Positions 50,971 through 60,398 of a stretch of DNA of 64,000 nucleotides are shown here, in pieces; within the stretch, counting starts at the first letter, position 1, and every line of letters starts with the position of its first letter. The stretch spans positions 59,105-123,104 of the forward strand of contig DWXB01000014.1 of NCBI GenBank assembly GCA_019119415.1, given 5' to 3'. The notes below the pieces were generated by a model. It was not told the DNA's origin. It searched no databases and was given only the letters and a program-made list of their open reading frames with translations. A program made the position numbers and the translations under genes. The stretch is from Candidatus Ligilactobacillus avistercoris. Lineage in GTDB: Bacteria; Bacillota; Bacilli; Lactobacillales; Lactobacillaceae.

Positions 50971-52165
50971 GGTATGGCACCAGCGCTTAACCGCCTACCA
51001 TAAAGAATTACTGCGGTACGCCAAGTATATTTTTAACGACCACTTCATCATTGCGGTGCTTTTTTTACTGGGGGGAATCGGCTACGAATACGCCCAGCTA
51101 CTCCGAACACCCGTAACCCGTCAACTTCAGTGGGGAGCGCTCCTGATTACCGTGTGTTGTGTAGTGATTACTACCAACCTCGGTCACTGGATGACGTTGA
51201 TGAAACCCGCAGATTGGGTCTTCTTGCGGCCAGAAACCGTCCGGATGACCTGGTACCTGCAGACGGCATGGCGCTATAACTTGGCAGTTGGTTGGGGCGT
51301 TCCGTTAGTTGGCGGCATTATTGTTATTCCGCTGTTACACCATGTTTTGGCAATCTCCCAGGGAACTGTGCTGCTCTTTGTTATGGGATTGATCATTATG
51401 CGTGGAGTGGTAATTACTGCGGGATACTGTCAGAGTATGCGCCCTGATGAAGCCGGATGGCAAAAGCAGCTTATTTTTAGGGGCGTGCTTCCCGTAATAA
51501 GCGGCTTGGTGATGTTGGTTAGTCCGTGGCTGGCACTCGTAGTAATTTTTGCTTGGTTAGTTGGGGGCTCGGTTCTGGCGCACCACCAGGGGACGGTCCA
51601 GTGGCAGCGGAGCATTACAACCGAGCAACACCGCATGCAACGGCTCTATCGCATTATTAATCTGTTTGTGACCGTGCCAACGGTAACAGTGCGGGCTCAT
51701 CGCCGGCGGTGGGCTGACGGGATGGTTCGGCTACTTGCGGGGCAGGATGCAATGCAGGGTTTAGTTGCCAGGGCGTTTGTTCGGAGTGGTGATTATTTGG
51801 GGATGTTTGTCCGGTTACTACTGGTTGGAACGGTTGGTGTACTGGTTGTCCATAACGGATGGCTGGCGGTGGCGCTTGCAGTCATTATTGATTACCTGAT
51901 TATTTTTCAGTTATTCCCGCTGGAACACCACTTTGATGATGCAATCTTTGTGCGCATCACGCCGTCGTTGTGGACCCAGCGAAAAGTGGCGGTTCGGCGT
52001 GTCCTTTCCCGGTTATCATGGGCTCCCGTAATCTGTTTTACAGGAGCGGTATTGTGCGGTACGCGAAGTTTAGAATTAGCCGGATTGAGCGGGGTGTTAA
52101 TTGCGGTCGAGAATTACCTGTTAAGCGCGGTGTTTCAACGGTTTCGTGGCAGAAGAAACGCTTGA
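50963..52165 (+). CDS. ecsB: ABC transporter permease EcsB
   Basis: The 400-residue membrane partner of EcsA, with about eight to ten helices in two groups (residues 20-200 and 290-385), separated by a basic cytoplasmic stretch. The N terminus (HQRLTAYHKELLRYAKYIFNDHF) is typical of EcsB. The gene overlaps ecsA (ATG inside its 3' end) and is followed 63 bases on by the kinase-fold gene in the same direction. No ecsC-like gene is present. Confidence 0.92.
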   Translation: MNEVWHQRLTAYHKELLRYAKYIFNDHFIIAVLFLLGGIGYEYAQLLRTPVTRQLQWGALLITVCCVVITTNLGHWMTLMKPADWVFLRPETVRMTWYLQTAWRYNLAVGWGVPLVGGIIVIPLLHHVLAISQGTVLLFVMGLIIMRGVVITAGYCQSMRPDEAGWQKQLIFRGVLPVISGLVMLVSPWLALVVIFAWLVGGSVLAHHQGTVQWQRSITTEQHRMQRLYRIINLFVTVPTVTVRAHRRRWADGMVRLLAGQDAMQGLVARAFVRSGDYLGMFVRLLLVGTVGVLVVHNGWLAVALAVIIDYLIIFQLFPLEHHFDDAIFVRITPSLWTQRKVAVRRVLSRLSWAPVICFTGAVLCGTRSLELAGLSGVLIAVENYLLSAVFQRFRGRRNA

Positions 52166-52228
52166 CATGGACATAACAAGTTTGTAGACTAATTGTGGTT
52201 ATTTGACGTTGATAAGGAGCGGTGCCGG

Positions 52229-53053
52229 ATGGACTTTGAATTGGATGACGGCTGGCAGGTCCTTCCGATTGAGGGTGACACTGGGACGGCCTACATGGGA
52301 GTTAAACAGGACCAGCGGATTTTCTTGAAACGGAATCCGTCACCGTTTCTTGCGGCTCTTTCAATTGAAGGAATTACGCCCCGGTTGATTTGGACCCGGC
52401 GAACGACTTCCGGGGATACGTTAATTGCCCAGAAGTGGTTGAACGGCCGGTGCCTTACCAAAGAAGAAATGAAAACCTCGCGGGTTCGGCGGCTATTATA
52501 CCGGGTTCATCATTCTGATATTTTGCGCAGTATGCTCCGCCAGGTTGGCGGTCAGGTACTGACGCCAAGTGCCTTTTTAAGAAGGGTGCTTGCGCAGTTA
52601 ACGGTTGATCTTCAGGAACACCCGTTGATTCAGCAGACGGTTACGCTTCTTCAGACGGAAATTCCGCGGACGGTTAAACAGGATTACCGGGTTTGTCACA
52701 CCGATTTGAATCACCGGAATCTGTTGTTATCAGCGGTAGGGCAGCTTTACCTGGTTGATTGGGACCACGCAATTATTGCGGACCCTGCGATTGACTTGGG
52801 AATGCTCCTGGCTGATTACGTTCCGCTTGGTCAGTGGGATGACTGGCTGACCGAATATTATGGGCATTTTCCGGATCGGGTCTGCCGGCAAGCGGTTTTT
52901 TGGTACGCTACCGGAACGCTTGTCCAGCGGATTGCAACGTCTCACCATGCGGGGCGGTATCACGAAATGAACCAAGCGCTTCTCCTGCTTAAACGGGTCG
53001 CACCGCTGTTAGCGGAGCAGGGTTCCGGATACCACACACCGGATGTTAGTTAA
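52229..53053 (+). CDS. Kinase-fold phosphotransferase, CcrZ/YtmP-like
   Basis: A 274-residue protein with the aminoglycoside phosphotransferase/choline kinase fold. The catalytic loop is HTDLNHRN (157-164) and the metal-binding loop LVDWDHA (175-181). TLIAQKWLNG is the hinge region. Homologues beside trmB (YtmP in Bacillus, CcrZ in pneumococcus) act in coupling chromosome replication initiation to division and phosphorylate ribose-type small molecules. The position directly before trmB supports this group rather than drug resistance. ATG 52229 is preferred, with AAGGAGCGG upstream. The in vivo substrate is inferred. Confidence 0.8.
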   Translation: MDFELDDGWQVLPIEGDTGTAYMGVKQDQRIFLKRNPSPFLAALSIEGITPRLIWTRRTTSGDTLIAQKWLNGRCLTKEEMKTSRVRRLLYRVHHSDILRSMLRQVGGQVLTPSAFLRRVLAQLTVDLQEHPLIQQTVTLLQTEIPRTVKQDYRVCHTDLNHRNLLLSAVGQLYLVDWDHAIIADPAIDLGMLLADYVPLGQWDDWLTEYYGHFPDRVCRQAVFWYATGTLVQRIATSHHAGRYHEMNQALLLLKRVAPLLAEQGSGYHTPDVS

Positions 53054-53075
53054 ATGGATTGTTTAGTGGAATAAT

Positions 53076-53118
53076 GAAAGCTCCCTCCATATCGTTTGGA
53101 CCGGAGCTTTCCGTGTTT
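53076..53118 (+). terminator. Terminator after the CcrZ-like gene
   Basis: A 9-bp stem, 53076-53084 with 53103-53111, followed by CGTGTTTT. Confidence 0.65.
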
Positions 53119-53143
53119 TAACAACTAGATTTAAGGAGAAATT

Positions 53144-53833
53144 ATGCGGTTAAAAAATAAGCCTTGGGCCCGGCCGTTAATCGCGGCCAATCCCCAGTAC
53201 GTTGTAACGGAACCAGCAAAATTACGTGGTGCTTGGCAAACCCGCTTCGAGCGGCAAGCGCCCCTTTACCTCGAATTGGGGATGGGAAAGGGCCGCTTTA
53301 TTATCGAAACGGCAAAACGGCATCCAGAAAATAACTACATCGGAATTGACCTGCAGCCGGTTGCGGTTGGAATTGCCTTAAAAAAGCAGCTGGAAGCTCA
53401 GTTACCGAACCTGCAGCTAGTTGTTGCCGACGGGGCTGCCCTGACAAGTATCTTTGCACCAGCGGAATTAGCGGGAATGTACCTCAATTTTTCTGACCCG
53501 TGGCCTAAGAACCGGCACGAAAAGCGGCGGTTAACGTATAAAACGTTTTTAGCACAGTATCAGCAGGTTGTTGTTCCGGGCGGATACCTTGAGTTCAAAA
53601 CGGATAATCAGGGGTTATTTGAGTACTCACTTACCAGCATGAATAATTTTGGCCTGCATTTTGAACGGGTGTGGCTCGATCTTCACGCCGATCCGGAAGT
53701 AACGGATAACGTTATGACGGAGTATGAAGAGCGGTTTAGCAGTAAGGGACAACCGATTTATAAATTAATCGTTAGGTTTCCAGCTGAAGAAACGGAGCAG
53801 ATAACAGATGAAGGAAAAACGGGGAACAATTAG
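53144..53833 (+). CDS. trmB: tRNA (guanine(46)-N7)-methyltransferase TrmB
   Basis: A 229-residue class I methyltransferase making m7G46 in tRNA. The SAM loop [11 protein letters not shown] (about 44-54), [35 protein letters not shown] (catalytic Asp and substrate-binding region) and [14 protein letters not shown] are family marks. AAGGAG precedes the ATG. The last 26 bases overlap the next gene, which starts at 53808. Confidence 0.96.
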   Translation: MRLKNKPWARPLIAANPQYVVTEPAKLRGAWQTRFERQAPLYLELGMGKGRFIIETAKRHPENNYIGIDLQPVAVGIALKKQLEAQLPNLQLVVADGAALTSIFAPAELAGMYLNFSDPWPKNRHEKRRLTYKTFLAQYQQVVVPGGYLEFKTDNQGLFEYSLTSMNNFGLHFERVWLDLHADPEVTDNVMTEYEERFSSKGQPIYKLIVRFPAEETEQITDEGKTGNN

Positions 53834-55013
53834 TTTACCGGCAACGGTGTTATCACGAATTGGTGTCTCACCGGGGGATCGGGTGATGGTGACGGTGGAT
53901 GGGAACCGGCAGCCCGAACTGCGGGTTCGCCCCCTTCGCTCCGCTGAAAGTCGGTTAGCGCCGCTGTACTACTTAATTCCGGCGGTGCTTTGTGCATTGT
54001 TCTTTTTGGGGTACTTCGGCGGGTACCGGCACATTTACCAGGTCCCGCTTGCGGGGCAGTGGTCAATCGCAAGTGGAACCATTTTACTGGGGATTATAAG
54101 TGGAACCCTGGTTTTTGGGTGGACGTATCTTCGGCGGCGGCATGAAATCCAGCAGTGGCTCGGGAAGGGGCTTTACTGGCGAAGCATCATTACAATTATG
54201 GCCTCGTTTATTATGCTGCTAGGAATTGGATTAGTGGCCGCCTTTTGGCTTGCAGCCACCTTTTTTAAGGGGCTTCATTTTGGAGTAGGGACCGCCACGT
54301 TCATTGTTTTTTTGGTGACAGCGGTGGTGAACTACCTGATGATTCGGGCGGCTGCGGGCATTGCGCCGGCCGTGATCTTCCGGTTATTAGTGCTTGTTCT
54401 TTTTGCGGGAGCGTCCCTCTCGATTGTGTCGAATAGTGATAAACGCTGGTGGCAGTATAACATTAGTTTTTTGGGTTCTAACCGCGCGAGTGACAGTTGG
54501 CAGTTTAACATCACGTTGGTTGTGGTGGCATTGCTGATGGTGTGTTTGTTTGACTACCTCTTTTCAGCACTGCAGTCAAAACTGGGATTCCGGTGGCGCA
54601 CGGTGGTTTTACACTGCCTGCTTACGGCCTTTGCGCTCTTCTTAGGAGCAATCGGAATTTTTGCGAATAATGGTGGTGTGATGCATGCACTCCACATTCG
54701 GGTCGCGGCTGACGCCATCTATACGTTACTGTTAGCGATTGTCCTGATTCACGTCTTACTTCCTGAGAGTCCCCGGAATTTCCAGTTACTTTCGTATGGC
54801 TTGGGGGTGGGACTATTTGGAACGGCGTTTTTATTTCAGGGAATTCACTACCTTTCCCTTACTGCGTTTGAAATCATTGAATTCTTGATGGTCCTGGGAT
54901 GGCTGCTTTTATTTTTCCAGGTATTGGAAGACTTAATTAGTGATACGAATGACGTGTACGTGGTTACAATTCAGCCGGCGCACCATCGTGATGACGCCGG
55001 CTGGGATGATTAA
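53808..55013 (+). CDS. Multi-pass membrane protein with AbrB-like N-terminal domain (DUF998-like)
   Basis: A 401-residue protein in two parts. Residues 3-45 ([19 protein letters not shown], then [17 protein letters not shown]) look like the swapped-hairpin AbrB/MazE DNA-binding fold. Residues 50-380 hold about ten membrane helices, and the [19 protein letters not shown] segment resembles DUF998 proteins. The link would place a DNA-binding-type domain at the membrane, or the small domain may have another role. It overlaps trmB by 26 bases, with a weak ribosome binding site, so translation may be coupled. It ends tail to tail with the next minus-strand gene, overlapping by 4 bases. Function unknown. 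Confidence 0.75.
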   Translation: MKEKRGTISLPATVLSRIGVSPGDRVMVTVDGNRQPELRVRPLRSAESRLAPLYYLIPAVLCALFFLGYFGGYRHIYQVPLAGQWSIASGTILLGIISGTLVFGWTYLRRRHEIQQWLGKGLYWRSIITIMASFIMLLGIGLVAAFWLAATFFKGLHFGVGTATFIVFLVTAVVNYLMIRAAAGIAPAVIFRLLVLVLFAGASLSIVSNSDKRWWQYNISFLGSNRASDSWQFNITLVVVALLMVCLFDYLFSALQSKLGFRWRTVVLHCLLTAFALFLGAIGIFANNGGVMHALHIRVAADAIYTLLLAIVLIHVLLPESPRNFQLLSYGLGVGLFGTAFLFQGIHYLSLTAFEIIEFLMVLGWLLLFFQVLEDLISDTNDVYVVTIQPAHHRDDAGWDD

Positions 55014-55321
55014 TCAAGTGGGGTGAGGGTGAGAACGTGACCGTTAGTTGCATCAGCAACGAACGAATAGGTTTTTAGCTGACCATGCTCATCACGGGTA
55101 ATGCCGCCGTAAAAGCGGTGCCGGGGAGCAGCTGCGGGTGAAGCAACCGTTTCTTCCTCAATCCACGATCCCACAATTGGCGCTTTTTTTCCTAATTGGG
55201 CCTTAACGGTTTCTAAGACTTGGTTAGCGGTAGAGTGGTGCTTTTGCTGAATATGTTTAATGATTCCGTAACCCGTAACCGCTAAAATTCCGCAGCTGAT
55301 TAAGAATGTTCTTTTTTTCAT
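55010..55321 (-). CDS. Small membrane-anchored or secreted protein, PepSY-like end
   Basis: A 103-residue protein. An N-terminal hydrophobic helix (FLISCGILAVTGYGII, about 5-20) follows KKR and acts as signal or anchor. The exported part ends in [36 protein letters not shown], which resembles one PepSY repeat (beta strands and an A-x-T-G-x-V-L end). It may be a small protease-inhibitor-like or wall-associated domain. ATG 55321 is chosen for GGGGGGAC upstream. It overlaps by 4 bases with the convergent membrane gene. Confidence 0.7.
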   Translation of the reverse strand: MKKRTFLISCGILAVTGYGIIKHIQQKHHSTANQVLETVKAQLGKKAPIVGSWIEEETVASPAAAPRHRFYGGITRDEHGQLKTYSFVADATNGHVLTLTPLD

Positions 55322-55446
55322 GTTAGTCCCCCCTAAAGGAATGTTATTAACCTGTTTCCATTGTATCATGGACGGAAAGAGAAATTGTAATTTAGGGGAG
55401 AACAGGGTAGAGTAAGGGAAGATAATTAGTTTTAGGAGGAAGGCTC

Positions 55447-55767
55447 ATGGAAAAGCTTGCCCAGATGAATTTACAAACGTTGGAACAGCAGTTAACAACC
55501 GGGACAACCGTTCTTTTTTTCACGGCTGACTGGTGCCCGGATTGCCGGTTTATCAAGCCTGCAATGCCGGAAATTGAGCAGGAATTCTCCCAGTACCGGT
55601 TTATTTTAGTTGACCGGGATGAAAACATTGATCTGTGTGCCGAACTTGGAATTATGGGAATTCCGAGCTTCGTGGTTTACCGTAATGGAACTGAGATTGA
55701 CCGGTTCGTCGATAAGGACCGGAAGACAAAGGAACAGGTTGAACGTTTTTTACGCAAAATTGGTTGA
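55447..55767 (+). CDS. Thioredoxin-like protein, YtpP family
   Basis: A 106-residue thioredoxin fold protein with redox motif WCPDC at about residues 29-33, then FIKPAMPEIEQEF and the cis-Pro region IMGIPSFVVYRNG. Proteins of this type upstream of ytpR (YtpP in Bacillus) are small oxidoreductases of uncertain partner. The active-site CPDC differs from the usual CGPC and suggests a different redox potential. AGGAGGAAGG lies before the ATG. The stop (TGA) directly abuts the next reading frame. Confidence 0.88.
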   Translation: MEKLAQMNLQTLEQQLTTGTTVLFFTADWCPDCRFIKPAMPEIEQEFSQYRFILVDRDENIDLCAELGIMGIPSFVVYRNGTEIDRFVDKDRKTKEQVERFLRKIG

Positions 55768-55785
55768 ATGAAGGGAACGATTAAA

Positions 55786-56427
55786 TTGTTGATTTCTTGT
55801 TATAACCCCCAAGAATTAGGGGACGTTTTGATGGTGGTTACGGGGCAGGCCCGTGGAGAGCAGCGGGTGACCCAGCACGGTAATGTTGTCCGGATTAGCG
55901 ATGCGGAAACCGATAAGACCCTCGGATACAATTTTTGGCATGCCAAGAACATTATTCCGGAACTAAACGGTCAGGGGCAGGTTCAACTGACGGCTTCTCA
56001 AGTGGAGGGGTTAAATCAAGCGTTGAAGGCAGCTAAATTTGATGCGGACCTTGTTGTTGATGATACCCCGAAGTTTGTGGTGGGCTACGTTGAAGAAATG
56101 GAAGCACATCCTGATTCTGACCACCTGCACGTTACGAAGACCCGGGTTGATGACGGAAACGTGTTACAGATTGTCTGTGGTGCGCCGAATATCGCTACCG
56201 GGCAAACTGTTGTGGTGGCTAAGGTAGGAGCGATGATGCCAAGTGGCGCGATTATTTGGCCGGGTAAACTGCGGGGGGTTGCCAGTGACGGGATGATTTG
56301 TTCTGCTCGGGAACTAGCACTTCCGAATGCGCCCCAAAAACGCGGAATTATGGAACTTCCTGCGGAGCAGTTCACTGCAGGAGAGCCGTTTGATTTTGAA
56401 AAGGGTGCAGCGGTTTTAAAGGTATAG
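55786..56427 (+). CDS. YtpR-type tRNA-binding-domain protein
   Basis: About 213 residues. The N-terminal DUF4479-like part (ISCYNPQELGDVLMVV) is followed by an EMAP/tRNA-binding domain (KFVVGYVEEMEAHPDSDHLHVTKTRVDDG, GAPNIATGQTVVVAKVGAMM, GKLRGVASDGMICSAREL), like the N-terminal domain of PheT. Proteins of this group are stand-alone OB-fold tRNA binders of unknown task. TTG 55786 is preferred because AAGGGAA (55771-55777) sits upstream and the family starts there; ATG 55768 is in frame but has no ribosome binding site. SftA follows. Confidence 0.85.
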   Translation: MLISCYNPQELGDVLMVVTGQARGEQRVTQHGNVVRISDAETDKTLGYNFWHAKNIIPELNGQGQVQLTASQVEGLNQALKAAKFDADLVVDDTPKFVVGYVEEMEAHPDSDHLHVTKTRVDDGNVLQIVCGAPNIATGQTVVVAKVGAMMPSGAIIWPGKLRGVASDGMICSARELALPNAPQKRGIMELPAEQFTAGEPFDFEKGAAVLKV

Positions 56428-56451
56428 GCTTAGTTTTTAAGGAAGGAAACG

Positions 56452-58932
56452 ATGAGGATGGAACACTATGATGGTCCTGCTTTTTTAAAGCAAGAAAAGC
56501 AGTCGCATTCGCGGAAACGCCGGTCAACATCCCGGCCAGGCCAGCTTAGTCGGGCGTCCCGGACACAGCTTCAGGAGCGGGGATACCACCAACATGCTTT
56601 CCGGCCGAAGTACATTCCACCGGCCCAGTCACGAACAAAAATGGCAGAGGAGTCTCCTGAACAGGTTACCCAACGGATAATGGCGGAGAAGGAAGATTAC
56701 TTCCTATTTGGTGAGCGGGAGGCTGCCGATGACCGGCTACCGTTATTGACGGGAAAATCAACCCGGTTAATTGGAAGCGAAACACCAGCTCATCCTGAAC
56801 CAGAGAAGCAGGAAACACTGCCGCCAGTTCAGGAGCAGGCCCGGTTAACCCACCAGCACCTTCGCCAGCAAACCCGGCAGGCAGAACCGACGCCCGTTGA
56901 AGCTCATTCTCCACAAGCAGAAGAAGTGCGGCTACAGCACCGTGCTCACGGGCGGCTTCATCCCCAGCAGGTGCGGCGGTTAAGCCAAACCATTGGGGGA
57001 GCGGCAAGTGATGTGGACTACGACGGTCCTGCAATCGAACGGAAAGAAGCTCCTCAAGCATCGTCAATGAACGACAATTATGACGGCCCGGCAATTACCC
57101 GCCAAAAAGAACGGAATGAAACGCCAGCTCCAGTGGAAAAGACAGCACCCAAGGTTGTTAGTGAAATGCCACCAGTCAGTCCAGAAAACGAACAATTCGT
57201 TTCGGATGGTTCACCGGAACCAGTTCAAAAGCATGGGGAGGAGTCGTTCGGTGACGGGTTAGCGGATCAAGCAACTGCTCAGAACGTAAGGGAAGATGTT
57301 GAAGGGTCCTGCTTGCAGGAGGATTCAGCGCCCATTGAAGAATCAGATGATATTCCGTACTTTAAGCCGGCCCCAGATGAACCGGCTCCGGCTGCGGAAA
57401 AGGCTGATGCGGCTGAAACTACGGTGGCGTTTGAATCTTCTACTAATGCGGCGAAAGTCCAGCCCGGTTCGGCGAGTGATGGCGCTGTTCAAGCCAAGAC
57501 AACGGTTCCCGTTCAGGGATACGAATTTCCCCGGCCAGAACTGCTTCCGGATCCAGTGCTTGAAGGGGACCCTTCGATGGATGAATGGGTTATGCACCAG
57601 ATTGACGTGCTAAATGAAACTTTCCAGGCCTTTCACGTTGATGCAAACGTAAACGACTGGACGGTTGGCCCGACGGTCACCCAATTTGAGGTTACCCTCG
57701 GGCGGGGGGTCCGGGTTAATAAGATTGCTAACCTTGCCGATGACCTGAAGTTAGCGTTAGCCGCAAAGGATATCCGGATCGAAGCGCCGATTCCGGGAAA
57801 GAGTAGCGTTGGGGTGGAAATCCCGAATAAGCATTCCCGGCCGGTTCTTTTATCGGAAGTTCTTCGTTCCCGGAAATTCCAGGAGGCGGACTCGCCGTTA
57901 ACGGTTGCGTTAGGGGTGGACTTGTTTGGACAGCCGCAAATTACGGACCTTAAAAAGATGCCCCATGGCTTAATCGCCGGGGCCACCGGCTCAGGAAAAT
58001 CAGTTTTCATCAACAGTATGCTGATTTCGCTGTTGTATAAAGCTAATCCGGCGGAGGTTAAGCTTCTTCTCATTGACCCTAAGGCGGTTGAAATGGCACC
58101 ATACCACGATATCCCGCACTTGTTAGCGCCCGTTATTTCTGACCCGCAGGCGGCTGCTGCGGCCCTGCAGTGGGCGGTTAATGAAATGGAAGAGCGGTAT
58201 CAGCGCCTGGCTGCAAGCGGGACGCGGAACATCGAAGCCTTTAATGCAAAGGCGGAGGCTCAGGGAGAATATGGGCTGAAAATGCCGTACATCGTAATTG
58301 TGATTGACGAGTTAGCCGACCTGATGATGGTCGCTTCATCTGAAGTTCAGGACTACATTGCCCGGATTACGCAGAAGGCGCGGGCAGCTGGGATTCATCT
58401 GATTATCGCCACGCAACGACCGAGTGTTGACGTGGTCACCGGAACGATTAAAAACAACATTCCGACCCGGATTGCGTTCATGGTATCAAGCCAGGTTGAT
58501 TCCCGGACAATCCTTGATTCTGCCGGGGCTGAACGGCTTCTTGGTCGGGGCGATATGCTCTACCTTGGAAACGGTGCGAGTCAGCCAATGCGGCTTCAAG
58601 GAACGTTCGTGGAGAATGAAATTGACGCCATTACGGACTTTGTGCGCCAACAGGGGAAGCCGCAGTATGCGTTTGATCCTGAGGGATTGAAGTCAGCGGC
58701 TACCGAGTCGGCGGTGCACGATGAACTGTTCCCGCGGGTGCTTGAGTACCTTGTCAATGAAGACACGATTTCAACATCGAAGTTGCAGCGGGTCTTTTCA
58801 ATTGGGTATAATCGGGCTGCGAACATCGTTGATGACCTTGAAAAGGAACGGTACGTTTCGCCCGCACACGGCTCGAAGCCGCGGGACGTGTACGTAACCG
58901 AAGAAACGGTGGCCGAACGGGCCAATGATTAG
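56452..58932 (+). CDS. sftA: DNA translocase SftA (soluble FtsK/SpoIIIE homologue)
   Basis: An 826-residue FtsK-type motor without N-terminal membrane helices, so the SftA type. It clears DNA from the closing division septum. The first 350 residues are disordered, rich in Glu, Pro and Gln, and hold three copies of YDGPA (6-10, 190-194, 210-214). The motor begins near 370. Walker A is GATGSGKS (510-517), Walker B is VIDELADLMM (about 620-630), then ATQRPSVDVVTG. The C-terminal gamma winged helix (about 755-815: STSKLQRVFSIGYNRAANIVDDLE) reads KOPS-like sites. Gene order ytpR-sftA-murC is conserved. Confidence 0.95.
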   Translation: MRMEHYDGPAFLKQEKQSHSRKRRSTSRPGQLSRASRTQLQERGYHQHAFRPKYIPPAQSRTKMAEESPEQVTQRIMAEKEDYFLFGEREAADDRLPLLTGKSTRLIGSETPAHPEPEKQETLPPVQEQARLTHQHLRQQTRQAEPTPVEAHSPQAEEVRLQHRAHGRLHPQQVRRLSQTIGGAASDVDYDGPAIERKEAPQASSMNDNYDGPAITRQKERNETPAPVEKTAPKVVSEMPPVSPENEQFVSDGSPEPVQKHGEESFGDGLADQATAQNVREDVEGSCLQEDSAPIEESDDIPYFKPAPDEPAPAAEKADAAETTVAFESSTNAAKVQPGSASDGAVQAKTTVPVQGYEFPRPELLPDPVLEGDPSMDEWVMHQIDVLNETFQAFHVDANVNDWTVGPTVTQFEVTLGRGVRVNKIANLADDLKLALAAKDIRIEAPIPGKSSVGVEIPNKHSRPVLLSEVLRSRKFQEADSPLTVALGVDLFGQPQITDLKKMPHGLIAGATGSGKSVFINSMLISLLYKANPAEVKLLLIDPKAVEMAPYHDIPHLLAPVISDPQAAAAALQWAVNEMEERYQRLAASGTRNIEAFNAKAEAQGEYGLKMPYIVIVIDELADLMMVASSEVQDYIARITQKARAAGIHLIIATQRPSVDVVTGTIKNNIPTRIAFMVSSQVDSRTILDSAGAERLLGRGDMLYLGNGASQPMRLQGTFVENEIDAITDFVRQQGKPQYAFDPEGLKSAATESAVHDELFPRVLEYLVNEDTISTSKLQRVFSIGYNRAANIVDDLEKERYVSPAHGSKPRDVYVTEETVAERAND

Positions 58933-58961
58933 TCAAGTAGTAAGAGAGGGACAACTAAGTT

Positions 58962-60293
58962 ATGGAAATGGATACAACGTATTTTTTTGTGGGAATTAAG
59001 GGAACCGGAATGAGCTCCCTTGCATTGATTCTGCACGATAAGGGGTGCAAGGTTCTCGGATCGGATATTGATAAGTACACCTTTACCCAGCGGGGGCTTG
59101 AACAGGCGGGTATTGAAATTCGGAGTTTTGATGCTGCGAATATTCAACCGGGAATGACGGTCATCCGGGGGAACGCCTTTGGGGACGACCAGTGTGAAAT
59201 TGCGCGGGCTCAGGAAATGGGGCTTCCAATTAAAACGTACCCGGAGATGGTGCAGGACGTGATTGCTGAAACAACGAGTATTGCCGTTGCTGGGGCACAC
59301 GGGAAAACCAGTACCACTGGGCTCCTTGCCCACGTTTTAAGCGGGGTTTCCCCAACCAGTTACTTAATCGGTGATGGAACCGGGAAGGGAACGCCTGATC
59401 CACGGTTCTTTGTTGTGGAAGCTGACGAGTACCGGCGGCATTTCGCGGCTTACCACCCGGATTATACGATTATGACCAACATTGATTTTGACCATCCGGA
59501 TTACTTTACGGGAATTGCGGATGTGCGGGATGCCTTTGAAACACTGGCAAACCAAACAAAGAAATGCATTTTTGCGTGGGGGGATGACCAGAACCTCCGG
59601 CAACTGAAGACGACTACTCCAATTCATTACTACGGGTTAAACGACACGGATGAGTTCCACGCCAAGAACATTAAGCGGACGGTGAAGGGGTCAACCTTTG
59701 ACGTTTACCGGGAGGATGAATTCCTAGGAACGTACACCATTCCGCTGTTTGGGGAACACAACGTTCTTAATAGTCTGGCCGTAATCGCCGTGGCATACAT
59801 GGAAAAGATCGGGCACGATGAAATTGAAAAGGAACTCATGACCTTTAAGGGCGTTAAGCGCCGGTTTACCGAAAAGAAGGTCGCGGACATGGTCATCATT
59901 GACGATTATGCTCACCATCCCGCTGAGATTAAGGCGACAATCGACGCAGCGCGGCAGCAGTACCCTGATAAGAAAATCATTGCGGTCTTTCAACCGCACA
60001 CGTTCAGCCGGACAATTGCGCTGCTCGACGACTTTGCAACTAGTTTGAACTTAGCTGATCAGGTCTACCTGACCGAAATCTTTGGGTCGATTCGGGAAAA
60101 GAGCGGGGACGTTTCTGCCGTTGACCTTGGAAAGAAGATTACTAAGGGCGGCAGTCTCCTGCAGCTTGATAATATGTCGCCGTTGCTTGATTACCACAAC
60201 GACGTGGTGATTTTCATGGGGGCGGGCGACATCCAGAAGTACGAGTTGGCCTACGAAAAGCTTCTTAGCACGTTAAGCTTAAATAACAACTAA
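58962..60293 (+). CDS. murC: UDP-N-acetylmuramate--L-alanine ligase
   Basis: A 443-residue Mur ligase adding the first L-Ala of the stem peptide. The N-terminal Rossmann-like loop is [10 protein letters not shown]. The P-loop is GAHGKTSTT (about residues 111-119), with EADEYRRHF and [11 protein letters not shown] for Mg and substrate binding, [10 protein letters not shown], and the C-terminal [10 protein letters not shown] with [15 protein letters not shown] precedes the ATG (58962 or 58968). It lies 29 bases after sftA and is likely in the same transcript. Confidence 0.97.
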   Translation: MEMDTTYFFVGIKGTGMSSLALILHDKGCKVLGSDIDKYTFTQRGLEQAGIEIRSFDAANIQPGMTVIRGNAFGDDQCEIARAQEMGLPIKTYPEMVQDVIAETTSIAVAGAHGKTSTTGLLAHVLSGVSPTSYLIGDGTGKGTPDPRFFVVEADEYRRHFAAYHPDYTIMTNIDFDHPDYFTGIADVRDAFETLANQTKKCIFAWGDDQNLRQLKTTTPIHYYGLNDTDEFHAKNIKRTVKGSTFDVYREDEFLGTYTIPLFGEHNVLNSLAVIAVAYMEKIGHDEIEKELMTFKGVKRRFTEKKVADMVIIDDYAHHPAEIKATIDAARQQYPDKKIIAVFQPHTFSRTIALLDDFATSLNLADQVYLTEIFGSIREKSGDVSAVDLGKKITKGGSLLQLDNMSPLLDYHNDVVIFMGAGDIQKYELAYEKLLSTLSLNNN

Positions 60294-60348
60294 AACCATA
60301 ATTTTCTCTAATGCGGGGCGTTTCTGGTAGGTGGTTATTTGGAAAATG

Positions 60349-60357
60349 TGCTATGCT
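60349..60357 (+). promoter_or_regulatory. Extended -10 promoter of the Bax-inhibitor-like gene
   Basis: TGCTATGCT (TATGCT at 60352-60357) lies 42 bases before the ATG. Confidence 0.4.
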
Positions 60358-60398
60358 CCTTTCTACGAAGATGAATTTAAGTGGAAGGAGTATGAAAA

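Noticed and set aside
52229..53053. Aminoglycoside resistance (phosphotransferase) gene
   Set aside because: The fold is shared, but the location beside trmB and the core-genome context point to the housekeeping CcrZ/YtmP group.
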